Below are positions 57,361 through 64,000 of a stretch of 64,000 nucleotides of DNA, piece after piece. The notes under the pieces are model-generated. The model was not told the DNA's origin, made no database searches, and saw nothing but the letters and a program-made list of their open reading frames with translations. The stretch is from Schaalia sp. ORNL0103 (lineage in GTDB: Bacteria; Actinomycetota; Actinomycetes; Actinomycetales; Actinomycetaceae), in contig NZ_JAHXSA010000001.1 of assembly GCF_019429565.1 (NCBI RefSeq), forward strand, positions 992,001 to 1,056,000, written 5' to 3'. Position 1 is the first letter of the stretch, and each line of letters starts with the position of its first letter. The position numbers were made by a program, and so were the translations under genes.

Positions 57361-59037
57361 GTGCGTCCCTTTGATCCTCGCTTGTTGCGTTATGCCCGCT
57401 CAGCGCGCGGCCCCATCGCTGTGACGGCCCTCCTGGGGACGTTGACCGCGCTGTTGGTTCTCGCCCAGGCGCTTCTCATTTCCGCAGCCCTCTCCCCCGT
57501 CGTGTCGGGTACCGCGTCCCTGGCCGACGTCTGGCCCTTCATTGTGGGTATTGCGGCCGTGTTCGCCTGCCGCGCACTGATCGTCGCCGCCCGTGAGGCG
57601 GTGAGCACTCGTGCGGCCGCCGCCGCGGTCAGGGAGCTGCGCGGACGCGTCGTCGATGCGAGCGTCACGCTGGGGCCTCGTTGGAGGGCGACCAAGGGCG
57701 CAGAGACGACGACCCTGCTGTCGACCGGGCTCGAGGATCTGCGCCCCTACTTCGTCTCCTTCCTGCCTCAGCTTGTCCTCGTGTGCACGGTGACCCCGGC
57801 GGCCCTCGGCGTCATTCTTCTGCTCGACTTCTGGTCCGCTTTCATCGCCCTCCTCGTTATCCCTCTGATCCCGATCTTCATGATTCTCATCGGGCGTTTT
57901 ACGCAGGCAGCCTCGGAGGACAAGCTCGCGTCGATGAAGCGCCTGACCGCCCAGCTCCTCGACCTCATGTCGGGCCTGCCCACGCTCCGCGGCCTCGGCC
58001 GCGAAAAGGCACCGCGCACGCACCTGCACGCTCTGGGTGCCGCGAATACGAAGGCCACGATGGCCACGCTTCGCGTCGCGTTCCTGTCGGGCGGCGTGCT
58101 CGAGTTCCTGACGACGCTGTCGGTGGCCCTCGTCGCCGTCGAGGTCGGTATGCGCCTCGTTTTCGGCAACATTTCGCTGTTTCATGGCCTCGCCGTCATC
58201 ATGCTCGCGCCCGAGGTTTTCGAACCCCTGCGCCAGGTCGGCGCGCAGTTCCACGCGTCGGCGAACGGCGTGACGGCGTCGAAGGCAGCGTTCGACATCA
58301 TCGAAGAGGCCGAGGCCGTGGACTCCCCCGGAACCGACGCATGCCCCGACATGGCACGCACTGACATCGTTCTCGATGGCCTCGGTGTGCGTGCGCGCGG
58401 TGCATGGGCTCCAGCTCCGACGAGCGGCGTCATCACGCCTGGCATCGTGACCGCGCTGTGCGGCCCCTCAGGCGCGGGAAAGTCAACGATTGTTGCGTGT
58501 TTGCTGGCCGACATGACACCGGATGCAGGTCGCATCCTGCTGCGGCCGTCGGCCTCGTCCTCCGAAAGCGGCGAGTCCATCCTGTCAGATATCGATCCCG
58601 CCGCGTGGCGTCGCCAGATCTCGTGGGTGCCTCAATCCCCCACGCTGGTACCCGGTACGATCCTGGACAACATGGGCGATCTGCCTCCGGACGACCTTAG
58701 CGATGCGGCAGCGGCAACCGGCTTCGATGAGGTCTTGGCCAGCACCCCCAACGGGTGGAATACCGTCATCGGCTCCGGCGGCGTCGGCCTGTCCGTTGGT
58801 CAGCGCCAGCGCCTCGCCCTCACGCGCGCCCTCGCCGCACACTCCCAGGTCGTTATCCTCGACGAGCCCACAGCGCACCTCGATGCCGTCAGCGAAGAGA
58901 CCGTCGTGCGGGCCATCGACGCGATGCGTGACGCAGGACGCACCGTCATCGTCATCGCGCACCGTGCAGCCATGATGGAGGCAGCTGATGCTGTCATCGA
59001 CGTTCGCTCGGCCGCTGACGAGGAGGCACGCGCATGA
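57361..59037 (+). CDS. cydD: Cysteine/glutathione-type ABC exporter subunit CydD
   Basis: 558 residues, fused membrane and ATPase domains. Five or six helices occupy residues 15-300, with the coupling TQAASEDKLASMKRL and LPTLRGLGREKA typical of CydD. The ATPase has Walker A GPSGAGKST, signature GGVGLSVGQRQRLAL and Walker B QVVILDEPTAHLD. With CydC it exports reduced thiols and haem to the outside, needed for assembly of cytochrome bd. The start is GTG with no strong ribosome site; the message may be almost leaderless. It overlaps cydC by four bases. Confidence 0.95.
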   Translation: MRPFDPRLLRYARSARGPIAVTALLGTLTALLVLAQALLISAALSPVVSGTASLADVWPFIVGIAAVFACRALIVAAREAVSTRAAAAAVRELRGRVVDASVTLGPRWRATKGAETTTLLSTGLEDLRPYFVSFLPQLVLVCTVTPAALGVILLLDFWSAFIALLVIPLIPIFMILIGRFTQAASEDKLASMKRLTAQLLDLMSGLPTLRGLGREKAPRTHLHALGAANTKATMATLRVAFLSGGVLEFLTTLSVALVAVEVGMRLVFGNISLFHGLAVIMLAPEVFEPLRQVGAQFHASANGVTASKAAFDIIEEAEAVDSPGTDACPDMARTDIVLDGLGVRARGAWAPAPTSGVITPGIVTALCGPSGAGKSTIVACLLADMTPDAGRILLRPSASSSESGESILSDIDPAAWRRQISWVPQSPTLVPGTILDNMGDLPPDDLSDAAAATGFDEVLASTPNGWNTVIGSGGVGLSVGQRQRLALTRALAAHSQVVILDEPTAHLDAVSEETVVRAIDAMRDAGRTVIVIAHRAAMMEAADAVIDVRSAADEEARA

Positions 59038-60788
59038 AGCTCTTTCTCACCCGCTCCGAATCCGCTGCGCTGCGCCGATGCATCTCCATGCTCGAAGTCT
59101 CGCGCTCGGGTTTCGCTCTATCGTTGCTTCTCGGCGTCACCGCCCTCAGCGCCGCAATCGCTCTCGGCGGCACCGCCGCCTGGCTCATCGCTCGCGCCTC
59201 CCAGCAACCCCCGGTGCTCTACCTGACGGTCGCCGCCACCTCGGTTCGTCTCTTTGGTGTCTCGCGTGCACTCGCACGCTACCTGTCGCGCCTCGCTTCC
59301 CACAAGGTGGCGCTGACGGGCATGGATAGCCTGCGCAACAACCTCTACGACGAGTTGGCCGCGGCCCCCGGAACGAAGCTTTCCACGCTGCGCCGAGGCG
59401 ATCTCATGACCCGCGCGGGAGCCGACGTTGATGAGGTCGGCAACGTCGTCGTCAAGACTCTCCTGCCGGCTCTTGTCGCGGCGATCGTCGGCGTGGGTAC
59501 GGTCGGCGTCATCGCGATCATCTCTCCGGCGGCCGGCATCATCCTCGCGATCAGCCTCGTCGTCTCGGGCGTCATCGCCCCGGCCCTCATCGCCCGCTCG
59601 GTGCGCCTGGCCGAGAGCCAGGGAGCCGATGCGCGCACCGACATCGCGGCGACCTCGCTCGCGATCCTCGAGGGTGCCACCGAGCTGTCCATGGCGGGCA
59701 CGCTGGAGCGCGCACGCCGCTCGCTCAACAAGTCCGAGGCCGCGCTGAGCGCCGCTCTGGCCCGCTCGGCGCGCTTGTCCGCGTTCGCGCGCGGCCTCGA
59801 CGTGTGCGCGATGGGCGTCGCGGTGATCGGCGCCCTCCTGATCGGGATCCCACAGACGACCTCGGGGGTCCTCGCGCAGGTCCTCCTGGCTGTCATCGTC
59901 CTCGTCCCGCTATCCGCATTCGAGGGAGTCGCCGAGCTGACGCCCGCCGCCGCCCAGCTCGTGCGCAGCGCCCAGGCCGCGACGCGCATCTGTTCGCTCC
60001 TCGACGAGGACGCACCGGCGCAGCCCCACGACATCCCGGAGGGACCCACCGTCATCGAGGCACGCGATCTCGCCATCGGTTGGCCGGGCGGACCAACGCT
60101 CGCAACGGGTATTTCGCTGACGCTGCGCCCCGGATCGTCCCTCGCAATCGTCGGGCCCTCGGGCATCGGCAAGACGACGCTGCTGGCGACCCTCACGGGT
60201 ATTATCCCGCCCAAGTCGGGCAGTGCTCTGATCAACGGCGTTCCCGCGTGGGGAGCCGATCGCGACCAACTCACCTCACGCATCACGATGACAGCAGAGG
60301 ACGCACACGTCTTCGCCACCACCATCTACGAAAACCTGCGGGTTGCCCGCGCATCCCTCACCCGGGACGAGGCCTCGGAGCTCCTGTCCCGTGCCGGCCT
60401 CGCGCAGTGGGTCCAGTCCCTGCCCGACGGCCTCGACACCGTGATCGGCTCCGGAGGCACAACCGTGTCCGGCGGCGAACGTCGCCGCCTTCTCATGGCC
60501 AGGGCTCTCGCCGCGCCCGCTCCGATCATGGCTCTCGACGAGGCCTCCGAGCACCTCGATGCGGCGACGGCCGACCGCCTCATGGAAACACTCCTGACGC
60601 GCTCACCCGAGCGGGCTACCCTGGTGGTCACCCACCGCTTGAGCGCCCTGGACCAGGCCGACCACGTCATCGTCTTGGCTGCGCCCGAGCCCGGCCAGTG
60701 CGCGACGATCGCCGCGCGCGGGACACACGACGAGGTCCTGCAGGCCCTCCCCGCCTACCGATGGGCCCTCGACCAGGAGGAACAATGA
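59034..60788 (+). CDS. cydC: Thiol-type ABC exporter subunit CydC
   Basis: 584 residues starting inside the cydD stop (ATGA). The membrane part carries ATSVRLFGVSRALARYLSRL, seen here as VRLFGVSRALARYL, the CydC landmark. The ATPase has GPSGIGKTT (Walker A), SGGTTVSGGERRRLLMA (signature) and PIMALDEASEHLD (Walker B, with an Ala where Pro is usual). It forms a heterodimer with CydD. The stop overlaps the sensor kinase start, tying exporter and sensor in one operon. Confidence 0.95.
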   Translation: MKLFLTRSESAALRRCISMLEVSRSGFALSLLLGVTALSAAIALGGTAAWLIARASQQPPVLYLTVAATSVRLFGVSRALARYLSRLASHKVALTGMDSLRNNLYDELAAAPGTKLSTLRRGDLMTRAGADVDEVGNVVVKTLLPALVAAIVGVGTVGVIAIISPAAGIILAISLVVSGVIAPALIARSVRLAESQGADARTDIAATSLAILEGATELSMAGTLERARRSLNKSEAALSAALARSARLSAFARGLDVCAMGVAVIGALLIGIPQTTSGVLAQVLLAVIVLVPLSAFEGVAELTPAAAQLVRSAQAATRICSLLDEDAPAQPHDIPEGPTVIEARDLAIGWPGGPTLATGISLTLRPGSSLAIVGPSGIGKTTLLATLTGIIPPKSGSALINGVPAWGADRDQLTSRITMTAEDAHVFATTIYENLRVARASLTRDEASELLSRAGLAQWVQSLPDGLDTVIGSGGTTVSGGERRRLLMARALAAPAPIMALDEASEHLDAATADRLMETLLTRSPERATLVVTHRLSALDQADHVIVLAAPEPGQCATIAARGTHDEVLQALPAYRWALDQEEQ

Positions 60789-62431
60789 GCACCGACTCCA
60801 CAGACTTCACGCTGCTGAAAGCGGCCCTAGACCTCACCAGTTCCCTGGATCTAAAGGCCGGCCTGCAAAACTTCGTGGACCAGGCCTGCGTCCTCACGTC
60901 CTCTCCGCACGCCACACTTTCAGTCCTGGACACGTGGGGGGCCACCACCCTGCAACTCGAGTTCCACGAGCCCGGTCCAATTCCTGAGGTCCCCGAAGCT
61001 CTCATGACGGCGATCCCCGCGAGCATGCCTCTCCTCGTCAACTCGCCGTCGGACGCACCCGACCTCGATCTGCCGGAGACCACTCCCCCGTTTCTGGGCG
61101 TCTCGATCCTCGTGCACGAGCAGGTCTACGGACGCCTCTACCTGTGCGGAAAGGCGGGCGGGTATTCATCCGCCGATGCCGCCGTCCTCAGCGCGCTCGC
61201 GCCCGCCGCCGGCATCGCCGTCGAAAACGCGCACCTGTACGCGGACTCGAAGCGCACCGCACGGTGGATCAGCGCCTCTCAGTCGCTGACGACCACCATG
61301 CTGGAGGGCGCCGATGAGGAGGCGGCGCTCGAGCTCATTGCCAAGACAGTGCGCGAAGTGTCCCACGCGGACACCGCCATCATCGTCCTTCAGTCCGTGG
61401 GTGACACCTGGGCAGCTGAAATCGTCGACGGCAAGAACGCCTCCAGCCTGCTGGGCCTGACTTTCCCGCCCGAAGGGCGCGCGATGAGCGTGTTGCACGA
61501 GGGCACCGGCATGATCGTCGACTCGATGTCGCGTGCGCAGACAATGCGCGTCCCCCAGCTGGCGGCCTTCGGATCGGCTCTCTACGCTCCCCTGCGTTCA
61601 CGTGGCGTGTCCTCCGGTGTCCTCATCCTGCTCCGTCAGATCGGCGCACCCGAGTTCGACAGTTCCGAGCTTTCGCTCGCCGAGTCCCTCGCCTCCCAGG
61701 CCACGCTCGCCCTCGAGCTCGCATCGGCCCGCCACGCGCAGGACGTGGCCGCACTGCTGGACGAGCGCGACCGTATCGGGCGCGACCTCCATGACTTTGC
61801 CATCCAGCAGCTGTTTGCGACCGGCATGGCCCTGGATGCGGCCAAGCAGAAGGTCGCAGCCGGCCAGACGGACCCGGCTGCCCTCGAGTCCCTCATCGAT
61901 TCCTCGCTCGCCTCAATCGACGAGGCCGTGCGTCAGATCCGCACGATCGTGCACAACCTACGCGAGCGCGACAAGGCCGTCGGCCTGGTGGAGAGAATCC
62001 GCCGCGAATCGTCACTGACGCGTTCCGCCCTCGGTTTTGCGCCCTCGCTGCTCATCACACTTGACGGCAGTGCCATCAACTCGGACCTGGATAACGAGCT
62101 CGTCGTCATCGACGAGTTCGACGGTCGCGTCGACCCGGACCTGTCCGACGATGTCGTTGCGATCGTGCGCGAAGGCCTGTCTAATATCGCCCGCCACGCC
62201 CACGCAACCGCAGCGGCCGTGTGCGTCGATGTGTCGGGGCGGGGCAAATCGGGGCGCGTGCGCATCACGATCACCGACGACGGTCGAGGCATCGACCCAT
62301 CGCGCACCCGCAACTCCGGCTTGGCGAACATGGCGGAACGTGCACGACGACACCGCGGCTCGTTCGATGCCGGCAGCGGCGAGGGCGGGGTGGGCACCCA
62401 GATCCGGTGGATCGCTCCGCTTGAGTGCTGA
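60785..62431 (+). CDS. GAF-domain sensor histidine kinase (NarL-partner type)
   Basis: 548 residues from ATG at 60785, which overlaps the cydC stop and has AGGAGG upstream. Two GAF domains (about 15-155 and 170-315) are followed by a HisKA_3 dimerisation part with the phosphorylated His336 (RDRIGRDLHDFAIQQL) and an HATPase domain (NIARHAHATAA, DDGRGIDP and SGLANMAERARRHRG). The plan matches the DevS/DosT oxygen and redox sensors, but no haem ligand can be assigned by eye. No response regulator gene lies in the window downstream, so it is split from its partner. Coupling to cydDC suggests a role in oxygen or redox control. Confidence 0.92.
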   Translation: MSTDSTDFTLLKAALDLTSSLDLKAGLQNFVDQACVLTSSPHATLSVLDTWGATTLQLEFHEPGPIPEVPEALMTAIPASMPLLVNSPSDAPDLDLPETTPPFLGVSILVHEQVYGRLYLCGKAGGYSSADAAVLSALAPAAGIAVENAHLYADSKRTARWISASQSLTTTMLEGADEEAALELIAKTVREVSHADTAIIVLQSVGDTWAAEIVDGKNASSLLGLTFPPEGRAMSVLHEGTGMIVDSMSRAQTMRVPQLAAFGSALYAPLRSRGVSSGVLILLRQIGAPEFDSSELSLAESLASQATLALELASARHAQDVAALLDERDRIGRDLHDFAIQQLFATGMALDAAKQKVAAGQTDPAALESLIDSSLASIDEAVRQIRTIVHNLRERDKAVGLVERIRRESSLTRSALGFAPSLLITLDGSAINSDLDNELVVIDEFDGRVDPDLSDDVVAIVREGLSNIARHAHATAAAVCVDVSGRGKSGRVRITITDDGRGIDPSRTRNSGLANMAERARRHRGSFDAGSGEGGVGTQIRWIAPLEC

Positions 62432-62459
62432 CCAGACGCACACGCACAACACGACGGTA

Positions 62460-62490
62460 GGGGTGGACGTTCCGATTGGAACTCCACCCC
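62460..62490. terminator. Bidirectional terminator
   Basis: GGGGTGGA at 62460-62467 pairs with TCCACCCC at 62483-62490, and inside GTTCC pairs with GGAAC. It lies between the converging sensor kinase and surface-protein genes. Confidence 0.8.
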
Positions 62491-62537
62491 CACCGCGTGC
62501 GGACGGGAGTTGTTATCTCCCGGCTCTCAGCTGAGCA

Positions 62538-64000
62538 TCAACCCAGCCAGCGTCCGTCACTGCCGAAGGTGTACCAGCGCCACCCAATCCAGTGGCCGCC
62601 CGTGTACATGTCGCCTCCGGTCCCGAAGTAGTACCAGGCGCCTCCGATCTGCTGCCAGCCGGTGGCCATCTGGCCCGAGGCACCGAAGTAGTACCAGGTG
62701 CTTCCCAGCGGCTTCCATCCGATCGTCATGGCGCCACTGTCGCTCATCAGGTACCAGTGAGAGCCCATCTGAAGCCAGCCGGTGTGCATCGCACCGGACG
62801 GATCCAGGTAGTACCACGCGCCGCTCGTGTAGAGCCAGCCGGTCATCATGACACCGTTAGAGGCGAAGAAGAACCACTTGTCTCCCACCATCTGCCAGCC
62901 GGTGACCATCGCGCCGGTCTCTGGCGTCAAGTAGAACCACGAGCCACCCAGGTTGACCCATCCGGTGACCTGCGCTCCGGCGCCGTTGTGGTAGCGCCAC
63001 GCGCCATCCCAGTAGACCCAGCCGGAGAGCATGTAGCCGTTCTGGTCGAAGCGGTACACGTTGCCACCGAGCGTGAGGGTCTCGTTCTTGGCGTAGCCGC
63101 CGGCGCTGATCTTCCACCACCAGCCGGTGCCGTCGTTCATCCAGGTGCCCACCGTGTGATCGGGAGCGGGCGCGGGGTCCGGAGTCGGATCAGGCGTCGG
63201 TGCGGGGTCCGGGGTCGGATCGGGCGTCGGTGCGGGGTCCGGGGTCGGATCGGGGCTGGGCTCGGGATCGGGCGCCGGTTCCTCGGCAAGGGAGAGGGTT
63301 ACGAGGCCCGATTCAGCGAACCCGGCCTCGTTCATAGCCATGACGCGGATGACCGAGCCATTGTTCTCACCGTCGATCGTGAGGGTCAGCTCGGGGCCGT
63401 TCTCCTCTTCGACGATAGCCCACGAATCGGAGCCCTCGCGCTTGATCTGCCAGAACAGGGTCGGCGTGGGCTTGCCGCTCGCCTCGGCCTTGATCGTGAC
63501 CTGCGTGCCTTCCTTCGCCGTCACGGTGCGGAAGGCGCCGTCACCGGAGATCTGCGCGTCTTCGGCGGGGTTAGCGGTAACGGTCAGCGGCTTGATGACC
63601 GGAGGCTCCTGATCGCCCGGATCCGGGGTGGGGGCAGCAGCCGCGAAGGCCTCGACCTCCGCGAGCGCAAACTCGCCAAACTCGGTGGGCTGGATGACGC
63701 GAATGAAGCGAGCATCGAAGCCCTCGAAGTCGACCGCGCTCGGGCGGCCGCCGACTCCGTCGACCTTGATCATGTGGACGCCGTCGACCGCGCCAGCCGT
63801 GGCGGGGTTAAAGGAAGCGTCGAGGCGCGTCTCGGAGGCGACGACCCAGAAGTCGTGCAGGCGCTGGTCGCAGGAGATTCCCTGGCAGTTGTCGGAGGAG
63901 GAGCGGTTCCAGACGTTGACGACACCCAGGGGGTGGGTTTCGCCGAGGTCGACCTCCCACCAGGGGTTGGCCTGTTTGCCGGTGTGGGCGACCGAGCCGT
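62538..64000 (-). CDS. Large cell-surface protein with discoidin-like and wall-binding repeats (5' end outside)
   Basis: 487 residues are visible; the frame is open to the window edge. From the edge inward: a galactose-binding (F5/8 type C) domain with ANPWWEVDLGETHPLGVVN and VWNRSSSDNCQG, then RFIRVIQPTEFGEFALAEVE; an Ig-like domain (TVTAKEGTQVTIKAEASGKP); a Pro/Asp linker (PDPTPDPAPT repeated, encoded by a 30-bp tandem repeat near 63165-63255); and about nine aromatic repeats of the type GWVNLGGSWFYLTPETGAMV, the choline-binding or glucan-binding fold that holds to cell-wall polymers. It ends without LPxTG. It is probably a secreted glycoside hydrolase or adhesin whose catalytic part lies beyond the window. 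Confidence 0.9.
   Translation of the reverse strand, partial: GSVAHTGKQANPWWEVDLGETHPLGVVNVWNRSSSDNCQGISCDQRLHDFWVVASETRLDASFNPATAGAVDGVHMIKVDGVGGRPSAVDFEGFDARFIRVIQPTEFGEFALAEVEAFAAAAPTPDPGDQEPPVIKPLTVTANPAEDAQISGDGAFRTVTAKEGTQVTIKAEASGKPTPTLFWQIKREGSDSWAIVEEENGPELTLTIDGENNGSVIRVMAMNEAGFAESGLVTLSLAEEPAPDPEPSPDPTPDPAPTPDPTPDPAPTPDPTPDPAPAPDHTVGTWMNDGTGWWWKISAGGYAKNETLTLGGNVYRFDQNGYMLSGWVYWDGAWRYHNGAGAQVTGWVNLGGSWFYLTPETGAMVTGWQMVGDKWFFFASNGVMMTGWLYTSGAWYYLDPSGAMHTGWLQMGSHWYLMSDSGAMTIGWKPLGSTWYYFGASGQMATGWQQIGGAWYYFGTGGDMYTGGHWIGWRWYTFGSDGRWLG

Noticed and set aside
59804-60784. Upstream extension of the sensor kinase frame through cydC
   Set aside because: The part before 60785 is an alternative frame of cydC; the kinase start is fixed by AGGAGG and the stop-start overlap.

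Overview
The window is high-GC and reads as the chromosome of a facultatively anaerobic actinobacterium. The best guess is Actinomyces/Schaalia, an oral or gut commensal, inferred from four things: a translational ileS T-box with a very short stem I, an LAxTG-type sorting signal, the rplU-rpmA-obgE-proB-proA-nadD-rsfS gene order, and the mix of glycerol, DHA-kinase, cytochrome bd and anaerobic sulfatase-maturation genes. Species is not provable from the sequence alone.

Region 1 (1-5340) is an accessory patch between the end of an ABC-transporter ATPase gene and the 3' end of smc. It holds an intact ribbon-helix-helix toxin-antitoxin pair, a dead 1,436-bp ISL3-type element (two frameshifts and a catalytic Glu-to-Lys change), and a truncated 3' gene fragment whose stop codon overlaps the start of a two-TM protein gene. 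It also holds fragments of further ISL3 copies, an intact 1,436-bp ISL3-type element with perfect 22-bp inverted repeats and a perfect 8-bp target duplication, and a second, decayed copy of the toxin-antitoxin pair beside smc.

Region 2 (5340-14223) is mostly housekeeping: smc, ndk, a PTS-dependent dihydroxyacetone kinase operon (dhaK, dhaL, and dhaM fused to HPr) running into ndk, folC with a long acidic N-terminal extension, and a small L7/L12-CTD-like protein. Region 3 (14224-20107) is accessory. It has a 130-bp array of 19-bp-spaced direct and inverted repeats, four uncharacterised overlapping or close genes that include a paralogous pair, and an MmeI-like single-chain restriction-modification enzyme with an AT-rich specificity region.

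Region 4 (20193-30848) holds T-box-controlled ileS, a YraQ-type permease with its TIGR03943-like partner, and a tight sulfatase module: a cytoplasmic Cys-type sulfatase, a ROK regulator, an anaerobic sulfatase-maturating radical SAM enzyme and a TauE/SafE exporter. Region 5 (30857-44155) carries a repeat-rich membrane-anchored protein, an SDR, glpABC with two candidate operators, two metallopeptidases (pepO, pepN), and a CAP-domain surface protein preceded by a 44-bp perfect palindrome.

Region 6 (44421-54148) is core: tRNA-Ala(GGC), a histidine phosphatase, rsfS, nadD, proA, proB, obgE, rpmA, rplU and an RNase E/G with very Arg-rich extensions. Region 7 (54562-64000) is cydAB, a terminator, cydDC translationally coupled to a GAF-type sensor histidine kinase, and the 3' part of a large cell-surface protein with a discoidin-like domain and wall-binding repeats.

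The metabolic picture is glycerol-3-phosphate oxidation through anaerobic GlpABC, DHA phosphorylation by PEP through the PTS, low-oxygen respiration through cytochrome bd, and intracellular desulfation. This suits a host-associated micro-aerobic lifestyle.
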